NCBI GenBank assembly: GCA_910577175.1
Contig: CAJTLU010000002.1
Coordinates: 253,437 to 298,576, forward strand
DNA: 45,140 bases
Reading direction: 5' to 3'
Source of the DNA: an uncultured Lachnospiraceae bacterium
Lineage (GTDB): Bacteria; Bacillota; Clostridia; Lachnospirales; Lachnospiraceae
The position numbers and the translations under genes are program-made. The notes under the pieces were generated by a model that was given only the letters and a program-made list of their open reading frames with translations, was not told the DNA's origin and made no database searches. This document shows positions 15,444 through 23,926 of the stretch, piece after piece; the stretch's first letter is position 1, and the number at the start of each line of letters is the position of its first letter.

Positions 15444-16721
15444 ATGGCAAGTATTGAAACAACATGTATCCATGAGGGATGGAAACCGAAGCAGGGTGAA
15501 GCAAGACAGGTGCCGATTTACCAGAGTACGACGTTTAAGTATGATACCAGCGATGCGATGGGAAAGCTGTTTGACTTGGAGGCGGAGGGCTATTTTTACA
15601 CAAGACTCCAGAACCCGACGAACGATGCCGTAGCGGCAAAGATTTGTGCGATGGAGGGAGGAGTGGCGGCAATGCTTACCTCCTCCGGACAGGCGGCAAA
15701 CTTTTATGCGCTTTTTAATATCTGTGAGGCGGGGGACCATTTTATTGCTGCGTCCTCTATTTACGGCGGTACCTATAACCTGTTCGGTGTGACGATGAAA
15801 AAAATGGGAATCGAGTGTACTTTTGTAGACCAGGAGCTGCCGGAAGAGGAGCTGGCAAAGTATTTCCGTCCGAATACGAAAGCAGTGTTCGGGGAAACCA
15901 TTACCAATCCGACGGTTTCCGTATTTGACTTTGAAAAGTTTGCGAGACTGGCACATTCCCATGGCGTACCGCTTATCGTAGACAATACGTTTGCAACGCC
16001 GGTAAACTGCAGACCGTTTGAGTGGGGAGCGGATATTGTGACCCATTCCACCACAAAGTATATGGACGGACATGCAGTAGGTGTGGGCGGCTGTATTGTT
16101 GACAGCGGGAACTTCGACTGGATGAAGTATGCAGATAAGTTTCCGGGACTTACGACACCGGATGAGTCCTATCACGGCATTACTTATGCAGAGCGTTTCG
16201 GAAAGGGCGCCTATATTACCAAAGCGACGGCGCAGCTGATGAGAGACCTTGGTTCTATCCAGTCTCCGCAGAATGCCTTTTATCTGAATCTTGGTCTGGA
16301 AACCCTGCCGCTTCGCATGGAACGTCACTGCCAGAATGCGCTTGAGGTGGCAAAGTTTTTACAGGCGCAGGACAAGGTTGCCTGGGTACACTATGCAGGC
16401 TTGGAAGACGATAAGTATCATGCACTGGCAGCAAAGTACATGCCGAAGGGAACCTGCGGCGTGCTTGCCTTTGGAATCAAGGGAGGAAGAGAGGCTTCTA
16501 TCCGGTTTATGGACCAGCTGAAGTTTGCCTCGATTGTAACCCATGTAGCGGATGCAAAGACTTGTCTTTTGCATCCGGCCAGCCATACCCACCGTCAGAT
16601 GAATGATGAGCAGCTGAAGGAGGCAGGCGTGGCGCCGGACTTAATCCGTCTTTCTGTCGGAATCGAGAATGTAGAGGATTTGATTGCAGACTTAAAGCAG
16701 GCGTTGGACAAGGCAGTCTGA
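15444..16721 (+). CDS. metY: O-acetylhomoserine sulfhydrylase (aminocarboxypropyltransferase)
   Basis: This PLP enzyme of the Cys/Met metabolism family joins O-acetylhomoserine with sulfide or methanethiol to give homocysteine or methionine. The PLP lysine is K205 in HSTTKYMDGH. The cofactor phosphate loop SSGQAAN is near residue 80, and the start ETTCIHEGW is typical of the long MetY group (425 residues). I chose the second ATG because GGAGG lies 8 nt before it; the ATG at 15438 is only 2 nt from it. There is no SAM or T-box leader in the 36-bp gap after the M16 gene, so it may be read from upstream. A terminator follows. Confidence 0.95.
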   Translation: MASIETTCIHEGWKPKQGEARQVPIYQSTTFKYDTSDAMGKLFDLEAEGYFYTRLQNPTNDAVAAKICAMEGGVAAMLTSSGQAANFYALFNICEAGDHFIAASSIYGGTYNLFGVTMKKMGIECTFVDQELPEEELAKYFRPNTKAVFGETITNPTVSVFDFEKFARLAHSHGVPLIVDNTFATPVNCRPFEWGADIVTHSTTKYMDGHAVGVGGCIVDSGNFDWMKYADKFPGLTTPDESYHGITYAERFGKGAYITKATAQLMRDLGSIQSPQNAFYLNLGLETLPLRMERHCQNALEVAKFLQAQDKVAWVHYAGLEDDKYHALAAKYMPKGTCGVLAFGIKGGREASIRFMDQLKFASIVTHVADAKTCLLHPASHTHRQMNDEQLKEAGVAPDLIRLSVGIENVEDLIADLKQALDKAV

Positions 16722-16760
16722 AAAAACATCATAAAGTGAAAAGCATCGTAAAGAATACCG

Positions 16761-16795
16761 GAAAGGGACCGTTGCACAAGGCACGGTTCCTTTTC
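16761..16795 (+). terminator. Intrinsic terminator after metY
   Basis: GGGACCGT and ACGGTTCC pair with one G-U across a 10-nt loop and are followed by TTTT, 40 bp after the stop. Confidence 0.75.
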
Positions 16796-16888
16796 TGCTT
16801 TCAGTTGTTTTTGCCGTGTCCCGTTTTTTGCGGCGGCATATTATGATGATATAGGGGAGAGGCATGGCAGGAGATGTAAGAGAAGTAT

Positions 16889-16917
16889 TTGCCATATCCG
16901 GAAAAATACAGTATAAT
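16889..16917 (+). promoter_or_regulatory. Sigma-A promoter of the DUF3737 gene
   Basis: TTGCCA, 17 nt, and a perfect TATAAT lie 36 bp before the start codon. Confidence 0.75.
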
Positions 16918-16952
16918 GGGAGATATAATGCGGAACGAAAGGGGTTATCAGG

Positions 16953-17792
16953 ATGGATGTAATTGCAAACAAAACCTTTGATATGGAGCGGGCGTTATAC
17001 GAGAGCCATGATATTTTACTGAAGAACTGTTCTTTTGACGGCCCTGCGGACGGTGAAAGTGCATTAAAGGAAAGCAGGAACGTGCAGGTGGAGCAGTGTT
17101 TCTTTCATCTGCGTTATCCGTTCTGGCATGACAGCGGACTGAAAATTTCCGATTCGGAGATGACGGAGCTTTGCCGCGCCGCACTCTGGTACTCGGAGGA
17201 TATTGAAATCATAGGAACAAAGCTGCATGGGATTAAAGCGCTGCGGGAATGCAGCAGGGTAAAGCTGTGCGGCTGCGATATTCTTTCACCGGAATTTGGC
17301 TGGTCCGTGCATGAGATGGAAATGAAGGACAGCACTGTGCAGAGCGAGTATTTTATGATGCGTTCCGACGCGCTCCGGTTTACCGGTGTTCAGATGAAGG
17401 GAAAGTATTCGTTTCAGTATATTGAGGACTCCGTATTTGAAAACTGTGTATTTGATACAAAGGATGCGTTCTGGCACGCAAAGAACGTAACGGTCCGCAA
17501 CAGTGTCGTAAAGGGGGAATATCTTGCGTGGTACTGCGAGAATGTTACCTTTGAAAACTGTAAAATTATCGGGACGCAGCCGCTTTGCTACTGCAAAAAT
17601 TTAAAGCTGGTCGATTGTGAGATGTTGGATGCGGACCTCTGTTTTGAAAAATCGGAAGTGGAAGCGACGATTACGTCGCCTGTTGTCAGCATTAAAAATC
17701 CGCTGTCAGGTCATATTTATGTACCGGAGGTCGGAGAGGTCATCCGTGAGGATGCAAGGTTCCAGGGAAACGTAATTGTCGGGCGGGATTGA
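16953..17792 (+). CDS. DUF3737 family protein, right-handed beta-helix type
   Basis: The 279-residue product is built from short repeating strands of the type FENCVFDTKDAFWHAKNVTV and CENVTFENCKIIG, as in pectate-lyase-like beta-helices and pentapeptide-type folds. The pattern and length match DUF3737 (PF12541), a family common in gut Firmicutes and Bacteroidetes with no known function. There is no signal peptide or membrane segment. It has its own promoter and an 80-nt dispersed repeat follows it. I would not infer a catalytic role from the fold alone. Confidence 0.85.
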   Translation: MDVIANKTFDMERALYESHDILLKNCSFDGPADGESALKESRNVQVEQCFFHLRYPFWHDSGLKISDSEMTELCRAALWYSEDIEIIGTKLHGIKALRECSRVKLCGCDILSPEFGWSVHEMEMKDSTVQSEYFMMRSDALRFTGVQMKGKYSFQYIEDSVFENCVFDTKDAFWHAKNVTVRNSVVKGEYLAWYCENVTFENCKIIGTQPLCYCKNLKLVDCEMLDADLCFEKSEVEATITSPVVSIKNPLSGHIYVPEVGEVIREDARFQGNVIVGRD

Positions 17793-17826
17793 GTTTGCGC
17801 TTGCCAGACTTTCCTCTAAGTACCGC

Positions 17827-17906
17827 TAAGCCGCCCGGGGGCATCCTCGCGCCTAAACGGTACTTAGAGGCGATTCTGGCACCGCTAAAAGCACGGTCCT
17901 TCGGAC
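17827..17906 (+). repeat. Dispersed 80-nt intergenic repeat, copy A
   Basis: It shares an 80-nt segment with copy B at 29826-29905: identical first ten bases (TAAGCCGCCC), similar middle, and a shared tail of the form CCG-TAA then CGGTC(C/T)TTCGGAC. The tail forms a small hairpin, GTCC-TTC-GGAC. Copy A also sits in a larger hairpin (17802-17881), listed in the findings. It fills most of the 168-bp gap between DUF3737 and the metallophosphoesterase; no gene is present there. Confidence 0.7.
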
Positions 17907-17960
17907 TCTTCCGACTGTTTGTAAAAAGCCGCCCCGTTTAGAAAAGAAAGGAGCAGAGCG

Positions 17961-19076
17961 ATGTGGCAGATGATTATGGCGTTATTGTTTCTGGCAGAGA
18001 TAGCTGGTTTTGCTTATCTGGCCAGCCGTATTTACCGGTTTGGTTTTGTAAAGAGAATTTCAAATGGAAATAAAAAGACCGGAATTGCAGTTTGCCTTGC
18101 AATTCTTCTTTTACTTTTTAGCGGCGCCTGGCTGTTCATGGGTTATATGAACGCAGTGATTTGTATTCTTCATGTAGTCGCGTTCTACTTAATTTTTGAC
18201 GGTATCTTTTGGCTCGCCGGGAAAATGAAAAAGAAGAAAATAAAACCGTATTATGCGGGGATAGCGGCAGTCTTTTTTTCTGTCTGTTATCTGACGGCAG
18301 GGTGGTATCTGGCACATGACGTACAGCAGACAAGCTATACCGTTGAAACGGAGAAGGCGGCAGGGAGTCTGCGTATCCTGCTGTTTTCGGATTCCCATAT
18401 CGGTACGACGTTCGACGGGGAAGGCTTTTTAACCTATGTGAATGAAATGCAGGAGAACCATCCGGATGTCGTTGTGATTACCGGTGATTTCGTGGACGAC
18501 GATACCTCGAAAGAGGATATGGTTGCCGCCTGCAGCGCGCTTGGGACGCTGAAAACGACCTATGGAGTGTATTATGCTTTCGGAAATCACGATAAGGGAT
18601 ATTACGGTGCGGCGTACAGAGGATATGACGGAGATGATTTGATTGCTGAACTGGAAAAGAACCAGGTCATCGTTTTGCAGGATGAAAGCAGACTGATTGA
18701 CGACAGGTTTTACATTATCGGACGACAGGATTTATCAGAAGAAGCAGGGCCTGGCGGCGAGAGAGCAGCAATGGATAAGCTGACAGGGCAGTTGGATATG
18801 GATAAGTTTATCATTGTATTGGACCATCAGCCCTGTGATTATGAAAACCAGATTAAGGCAGGTGTGGATTTGGTGCTTTCGGGGCATACGCACGGCGGAC
18901 AGCTGTTTCCTCTTGGATTTATCAGCAGACTTGTCAGCGAGAATGAGAAAATATATGGTTATGAAAAGAGAGAGAATACAAATTTTATTGTAACGTCTGG
19001 TATTTCGGACTGGGCAATCCGCTTTAAAACGGGATGCAAATCAGAATATGTCGTAATTGATATTAAAGGAAACTAA
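17961..19076 (+). CDS. Membrane-anchored metallophosphoesterase
   Basis: Three or four transmembrane helices occupy residues 1-117. A calcineurin-like phosphoesterase domain follows with all five motifs: DSHIG, GDFVDD, GNHD, DHQP and GHTHGG. These residues bind the two metal ions, so the enzyme should be active. It resembles the YaeI/YkuE group, some members of which act on UDP-sugar lipids or phosphodiesters; the substrate here is unknown. AAAGGAG is placed about 6 nt before the ATG. No promoter was recognised in the gap, which is taken up by the dispersed repeat. Confidence 0.88.
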   Translation: MWQMIMALLFLAEIAGFAYLASRIYRFGFVKRISNGNKKTGIAVCLAILLLLFSGAWLFMGYMNAVICILHVVAFYLIFDGIFWLAGKMKKKKIKPYYAGIAAVFFSVCYLTAGWYLAHDVQQTSYTVETEKAAGSLRILLFSDSHIGTTFDGEGFLTYVNEMQENHPDVVVITGDFVDDDTSKEDMVAACSALGTLKTTYGVYYAFGNHDKGYYGAAYRGYDGDDLIAELEKNQVIVLQDESRLIDDRFYIIGRQDLSEEAGPGGERAAMDKLTGQLDMDKFIIVLDHQPCDYENQIKAGVDLVLSGHTHGGQLFPLGFISRLVSENEKIYGYEKRENTNFIVTSGISDWAIRFKTGCKSEYVVIDIKGN

Positions 19077-19186
19077 GAAGCGTTAAGGTCTGCTGTCGAG
19101 GTGTACTGCTTTGTCAGTCAAAAATCGAATTTTGTAGAAAAATGCAGATTTAGCAAGAAGAAATACTTGGATTTTTAATGGAATAT

Positions 19187-19216
19187 GTAACATTAGCCCT
19201 ATAAATATGATATAAT
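19187..19216 (+). promoter_or_regulatory. Promoter of the xylanase gene
   Basis: TATAAT at 19211 has TGA directly before it (extended -10), with a weak GTAACA -35 at 18 nt. The rest of the 267-bp gap (19077-19343) shows no gene. The leader would be about 120 nt. Confidence 0.6.
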
Positions 19217-19343
19217 TTAGTGGCAAACATCGAAATTGACTTAATATAGTAACGGAAAGGAGGAAAAAGGGAACAGTTACAAGCCAGGCTTGATGTATGC
19301 AGGTATGTTATTGAAAGACATCATTTTTGGAGGGTTTGCTATT

Positions 19344-20966
19344 ATGAAGAAAAGATGGAAAAAGCTGCTTGGCAGTGTATTGACGCTCGCCCTGTTGCTC
19401 GGAGTGATGCTTCCGTGCGGCAGTGCAAGTGCAGCGCAGGAGACATTGTTAAACACCTATGGGGCACTGTTCGGTTATTCCGGGACATGCATCAATCTGA
19501 GTCAGCTTCGTGATGCGGATACATTAGCACATGTGAAGACTCATTATAACAGCATTACACTGGAAAATGAAATGAAGCCGGACGCAATGTTAGGCTATTC
19601 CCCAAGCCTTATTACAAAAGAGGCGGCAAAAAATTCAGGCTACTATGTACCTTCTTCCTGTACAGAAACCTATCTGCCGGCAATTAACTTTGACAGATTG
19701 GACGAGGTACTCCGGATTTGCTATGAAAACGGACTTTCTGTACGGGCACATACCTTGGTCTGGCACAGCCAGACACCGGACTGGTTTTTCCGGGTCGGAT
19801 ATTCTAAAGATTACGGCTATGTATCTGCCGCACAGATGGATATCCGCATGGAGTATTACATCAAGTCCATTATGAATCATGTATACACAAGCCCATATGG
19901 CAAAATAGTGTATGCATGGGATGTTGTCAACGAGTATCTGCACGCGCAGGAATCGGGCTGGCAGGCAATTTACGGAAACGTAACAACCTCTCCGGCATTT
20001 GTAAAGCGTGCATTCCAGTATGCTTATGACTGCATCAGCTATTTTGGTTTAACAGACTCTGTCAGCCTGTTCTACAATGACTACAATACATACATGGAAG
20101 TGGATGATGTCATCCAGATGATCCATTACATTAATTCGGACAGGAAATTGTGTAACGGGGTCGGCATGCAGTCGCACCTTGGGACAACTTTTCCGAGCGT
20201 GGAATATTATACGGCGGCATTACAGGCTTTTGTAAAGGAAGGCTTTGAGGTACAGATTACGGAGTTAGATGTCGTAAACAAGGATAATATTGACCAGGCA
20301 AATTATATGTATGATTTAATGTCAAACATACTGAAAGTCAAGAAGAACGGCGGCAATATCACGGGAATTACCTTATGGGGCCTTTCTGACGACGTTACAT
20401 GGATTGATGGAGCGACACCGTTGCTGTTTTCAACATTAGGAAAAGCGAAGTATGCGTATTACCGTGTGCTGGATGCCTACAAGGATGCGGGCTATGGCAT
20501 CGGCGGCACAACAGGAACCCAGACGGCGCCGGCAGATGGCTGGTATTATCTTAAAAATGTGCATTCGCAGAAGTATCTGCAGACAGCCGGAAATGCAGGT
20601 GGAAACAGTGTAAATGTGGAAATCGGCACAGGCTCCGGAGCGGTAGGACAGAAGTGGTATGTAACGAACCTGGGAGACGGGTATGTTACCTTAAAGAACG
20701 GTCATGGTTATATGTTGGACGTACAGTACGGAGTCAATGAAGACGGAACCAATATCCAGACCTATTCTGCCAACAATGCAGATGCACAGAAGTTCAAGCT
20801 TATGAAAACATCGGATGCCGGAGTGTACGGGATTGCCACAAAGGTTTCTAACGATGCGAGAGGGCTTGATGTTTATAACTGGGGCTCTTCGGACGGCGTA
20901 AATGTGTGCCAGTGGACCTATTACGGCGCAGAGAACCAGCTGTGGAGATTTGAGCCTTGTAATTAG
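19344..20966 (+). CDS. Secreted endo-1,4-beta-xylanase (GH10) with C-terminal ricin-type lectin domain
   Basis: A signal peptide (MKKRWKKLLGS, hydrophobic run, cleavage near ASA-AQ) precedes a GH10 barrel. The acid/base Glu is E197 in WDVVNEYLH and the nucleophile is E307 in ITELDV; HTLVWHSQTPDW is the substrate-binding strand. From residue 399 to the end is a ricin B-type (CBM13-like) domain with QxW-type motifs (GQKWYV, AQKFKL, NQLWRF). It would cut xylan outside the cell. I use the ATG at 19344, with GGAGGG 9 nt upstream; a longer frame from 19290 lacks a good site. The 540-residue enzyme is intact. There are no sugar transporter genes nearby. Confidence 0.95.
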   Translation: MKKRWKKLLGSVLTLALLLGVMLPCGSASAAQETLLNTYGALFGYSGTCINLSQLRDADTLAHVKTHYNSITLENEMKPDAMLGYSPSLITKEAAKNSGYYVPSSCTETYLPAINFDRLDEVLRICYENGLSVRAHTLVWHSQTPDWFFRVGYSKDYGYVSAAQMDIRMEYYIKSIMNHVYTSPYGKIVYAWDVVNEYLHAQESGWQAIYGNVTTSPAFVKRAFQYAYDCISYFGLTDSVSLFYNDYNTYMEVDDVIQMIHYINSDRKLCNGVGMQSHLGTTFPSVEYYTAALQAFVKEGFEVQITELDVVNKDNIDQANYMYDLMSNILKVKKNGGNITGITLWGLSDDVTWIDGATPLLFSTLGKAKYAYYRVLDAYKDAGYGIGGTTGTQTAPADGWYYLKNVHSQKYLQTAGNAGGNSVNVEIGTGSGAVGQKWYVTNLGDGYVTLKNGHGYMLDVQYGVNEDGTNIQTYSANNADAQKFKLMKTSDAGVYGIATKVSNDARGLDVYNWGSSDGVNVCQWTYYGAENQLWRFEPCN

Positions 20967-20990
20967 GGGTTCCGGGATAAGAGAGAGAAA

Positions 20991-21020
20991 CGGGGCTGCG
21001 CTGTAGAAAGCGCAGCCCCG
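20991..21020 (+). terminator. GC-rich hairpin after the xylanase gene
   Basis: A perfect 12-bp stem, CGGGGCTGCGCT with its complement, closes a 6-nt loop 25 bp after the stop. The following GATTTAAAA is a weak T-tract, so termination may be partial. Confidence 0.7.
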
Positions 21021-21097
21021 GATTTAAAACAGGCTGGTCTGAAGAAAAGAAACATTCTATATAGCGGTATAGATGACAGAATGGAGGATGGGGTGTT

Positions 21098-22324
21098 ATG
21101 AAAAAGAGAAAAAGGTTAACTAAATTAATTAGTTTTATATTATCGTTAAGTTTGATAACGATGTCGTTAAGTTTTTCAGCCGGTGCTAAAGCGGCAGCTC
21201 CGGATGAAAGCCGCATAGTATCAGTTTCCGACTGTGAAAGATTAGGAAACTATTGGTTAGATTTAAATTATAATGATGGGACGATTATAGATGAGGTTCT
21301 GCCAATCACCGATGGCGAAATGATTTGCTCTTATTGTGTCAGTTTTATAAAGGACGGTTTTCCAAACGGTTATATAGTGATTGATTCTGATTGGTATGCA
21401 ACAAACAATATTCTTGAATTTTGTTTTTCCGGAACAGGGATTTATGAAACATTATGTGAAAACTATGGCAAAGATGTAGATGAAAAGAATGTTGATAAAG
21501 TTATTTATGTAACAGGGTTATTTGACTACGCCATTCCTGTAAATAGCGATAATACTGTTTTTTATAACTCTACAAATAAGTTATTTGATAAGCAGTCGGT
21601 TGAAGTACAATGTAATAGAATAAAAGAAATACGGAAAGAAAGCAAGAAACTTCAGGCTGAAAGTGTTCATGCTTGTGCAGGTTTGTCTGATAGTGATAAA
21701 GAATCATTTTATGGCGGATTTTTTGTAAGTGCAACGATTCCAACGTCAGGAGGGTATACATCTAAAACAATTACGAATGCCTTATCGTTCATCCCGACTG
21801 TAATGAGTGAATACTGTGTAACCGGAGGCTTTAATGGGAATTGTACACCTACTGCTGCAGCTAATATTTTAAATTATTACAGGGAGCGGCGGGGTTTTGC
21901 CAATATTGGAACGTCCAGACAGGATGTTTATGATAGAATAGTTTCTGTCAGCGGTTGGAATCAATATGGTGAGAGTGGTATGTCAGCTTCAGAAGCAAAA
22001 AAGGCGATGAAGAAAATTGTGGAAAATGCAAAATATGTATTTTCAGATACGACGTATTTGTTTGACCTATGGTCAGACTGGACCCGCGATTTAGATAATA
22101 ATTACCCGGTTCTGACATCAGTTTATGGATATAAACAGGATAGTACCGGCTCGTGGACTGAAGTAGGGCATGCAATAGTGGCAGTTGGTTATCGTGAATA
22201 TAATTCCGGTGCAAAATATTTGAGAGTATGGGATGGCTGGAATGCAACAAACAATAAATATATTTGGTTTGACTCGGATTATTTTACTTCTGTAGACGGG
22301 GTATGCATTAAAGTTACAAATTAA
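21098..22324 (+). CDS. Secreted papain-fold cysteine peptidase-like protein
   Basis: The 408-residue product has a signal peptide ending near AGAKA-AA. The C-terminal 170 residues look like a papain-fold domain (C10/C39-like): C249 in GNCTPTAAANILNYY is the probable nucleophile, H358 in VGHAIVAVGY the general base, and D379 or N382 in WDGWNATNN the third residue. The N-terminal 200 residues may be a propeptide or binding region, as in streptopain. DNA is clearly more AT-rich than the xylanase gene, which may mean acquisition by transfer. No substrate can be named, and the peptidase call needs a structure search. The small membrane protein gene follows 14 bp later. Confidence 0.75.
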   Translation: MKKRKRLTKLISFILSLSLITMSLSFSAGAKAAAPDESRIVSVSDCERLGNYWLDLNYNDGTIIDEVLPITDGEMICSYCVSFIKDGFPNGYIVIDSDWYATNNILEFCFSGTGIYETLCENYGKDVDEKNVDKVIYVTGLFDYAIPVNSDNTVFYNSTNKLFDKQSVEVQCNRIKEIRKESKKLQAESVHACAGLSDSDKESFYGGFFVSATIPTSGGYTSKTITNALSFIPTVMSEYCVTGGFNGNCTPTAAANILNYYRERRGFANIGTSRQDVYDRIVSVSGWNQYGESGMSASEAKKAMKKIVENAKYVFSDTTYLFDLWSDWTRDLDNNYPVLTSVYGYKQDSTGSWTEVGHAIVAVGYREYNSGAKYLRVWDGWNATNNKYIWFDSDYFTSVDGVCIKVTN

Positions 22325-22338
22325 CGGGGGAAAAGAAT

Positions 22339-22818
22339 ATGAAAAATAAAGTAGCGGTTATTCTTTTGGTTGCGGTGCTGTCCTGCGCACTTCTTGCATC
22401 AGTGTGTATTACGATTATTACATTACGGAAATCCGGCAGCGGCAGAATTATGGATGTTTATGATATCGGTCTCGGCGGTCTGATGAACTTGGAAGTAGAG
22501 GAAATGTATCTTGATGAGGGAAGTAATCCGGAGCTGAAGGGAGAGTTTTATGACGAGAACGTCTTAAAGGAAATCCGGGAGATTTTATTAAACGGGTGTT
22601 ACCAGAGCGCGCCGGAACCGGCTCTCAGTTCGGCTCCCGGCTCAGATGTTTGTCCGTTCATACGGTTAAAGACGGCAGATGCCGTATATAGTATTGTGGT
22701 AAAGGGAGGAGTACTCGCTGTTACGACGGGCGGAGAGACGAAGTACTATGCTACGAATATCAGCCACCGGATTGGCGGGATAATCAATGACGCTGCAATC
22801 CGGGAGTTTGCAAAGTAG
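22339..22818 (+). CDS. Membrane-anchored protein of unknown function
   Basis: I do not recognise this 159-residue protein. It has one N-terminal hydrophobic helix (about 5-29) with no lipobox cysteine spacing I trust, then an outward-facing domain of about 125 residues with alternating strands. A loop near residues 93-110 is rich in Ser, Ala and Pro. GGGGAAAAG lies before the ATG. It sits 14 bp after the papain-like gene and ends at a terminator, so the two form a probable operon. Confidence 0.7.
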   Translation: MKNKVAVILLVAVLSCALLASVCITIITLRKSGSGRIMDVYDIGLGGLMNLEVEEMYLDEGSNPELKGEFYDENVLKEIREILLNGCYQSAPEPALSSAPGSDVCPFIRLKTADAVYSIVVKGGVLAVTTGGETKYYATNISHRIGGIINDAAIREFAK

Positions 22819-22819
22819 A

Positions 22820-22866
22820 AATTCCTTCTGCCTGGGGGCAAAGAGTCAGGCAGAGGGAAATTTTGT
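22820..22866 (+). terminator. Intrinsic terminator after the papain-like operon
   Basis: AATTCCTTCTGCCTG pairs with CAGGCAGAGGGAAATT and is followed by a short TTTT, starting right after the stop codon. Confidence 0.75.
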
Positions 22867-22936
22867 ATCCTGCAAAATTAAGTTAGAATCAAAATGCCGT
22901 ACAGCTACCGGGACTTCAGAGGCGATTCAAAAGGTG

Positions 22937-22965
22937 TTGTTTTCTAGCTGGAATGTGTGTATACT
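22937..22965 (+). promoter_or_regulatory. Promoter of the PHP gene
   Basis: TTGTTT, 17 nt, TATACT, 55 bp before the start codon. Confidence 0.65.
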
Positions 22966-23020
22966 ATATTGAGAGCGAGGGATTAAAAAAGTAAGTTCCA
23001 GACATAGGAGAAAGTTTTAC

Positions 23021-23824
23021 ATGCTTGACGCACATGTTCATTTAGAAAAGGGGGATTATACAGTAGAATGGGTGGAGCAGTTTATTGCGTATGCCGTAAA
23101 AAGAAATATAGATGAGATTTTCTTTTTGGAACATACGCATATCTTCAAAGAATGTAGCAGTCTGTATAATGAAATGTCTGCTTTGAATGAATATCAAAAG
23201 AACTGGTATCAGAAAAAATGGGAGCAGGCACGTCCGTTACAAGAGTATATAGATTATATCGAAAAATTAAAGCAGACAGAGTTCCCGATACGTTTAAAAT
23301 TTGGTCTGGAGGTATGTTATTCTCCGGAACATGAAATTGACATTGCAAAGATTAAGCAAATGTACCCCTTTGACTTTTTGGTCGGTTCAATCCACTTTAT
23401 TGACGGATGGGCGTTCAGCCATTTGAAGCAGAGATGGGATAAGAATGAGTATGATATAGATGAGCTGTATGATAAATATTATGCACGGATGCTGTCATTG
23501 ATTCAGTGCGGTTTGTTTTCAGGTCTGGCACATCCACAGTCGATACAATGCTTCGGGGCATATCCACAAAAGGATTATCGCCATACTTATCTGCAGCTTG
23601 CACAAGCGCTTTGTTCAAAATGTATGTACATAGAAGAAAGCAGCGGCCTGGCAATTAACTATGGCGATAAACAGCTGGGAATGAATCCGGACATGCTGGA
23701 ATGTATGATAAAGTGCAATGTGCCGGTCTTGACGGCATCAGATGCCCATGTTCCACAAAATGTCGGTCTGTATATCAAAGAAATGAACAGTATCATAAAA
23801 TCTGCAGACAGCAGAAGGTCCTGA
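23021..23824 (+). CDS. PHP-domain phosphoesterase, histidinol-phosphatase-like
   Basis: PHP domains hydrolyse phosphoesters with a metal cluster. Metal ligands are seen in AHVH (motif 1), EHTH (motif 2), the conserved GLEVCYSPE and VGSIHFIDGW, GLAHPQ, and SDAHVP near the end. The 267-residue length fits HisK-type histidinol phosphatases, but no his genes are near. The name should be taken as family only. It is a single gene with its own promoter and converges on aroE across a long hairpin. Confidence 0.85.
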   Translation: MLDAHVHLEKGDYTVEWVEQFIAYAVKRNIDEIFFLEHTHIFKECSSLYNEMSALNEYQKNWYQKKWEQARPLQEYIDYIEKLKQTEFPIRLKFGLEVCYSPEHEIDIAKIKQMYPFDFLVGSIHFIDGWAFSHLKQRWDKNEYDIDELYDKYYARMLSLIQCGLFSGLAHPQSIQCFGAYPQKDYRHTYLQLAQALCSKCMYIEESSGLAINYGDKQLGMNPDMLECMIKCNVPVLTASDAHVPQNVGLYIKEMNSIIKSADSRRS

Positions 23825-23826
23825 TA

Positions 23827-23904
23827 ATAAAGAAAAAGATATGACCTAGTGCAGCGCAGTGCCTGAAGGGTATGCGATGTACTAAGTCATATCTTTTTCT
23901 TTAT
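23827..23904. terminator. Long hairpin, probable bidirectional terminator between PHP gene and aroE
   Basis: Two 24-nt arms (23827-23850 and 23881-23904) pair with a single mismatch, and the 30-nt loop can pair further. On the plus strand the 3' arm ends in CTTTTTCTTTAT, and the mirror arm gives the same run on the minus strand. It begins 3 bp after the PHP stop and ends 22 bp before the aroE stop. Confidence 0.8.
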
Positions 23905-23926
23905 CTTTACCCAGATGGGTATTTTC

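Noticed and set aside
15420..16328. 302-residue minus-strand ORF
   Set aside because: It is antisense to metY, whose PLP motifs are clear; the reverse frame is Arg/Cys/His-rich without motifs.
22787..22972. 61-residue ORF after the membrane-anchored protein
   Set aside because: It crosses the terminator and the next promoter and has no ribosome binding site.
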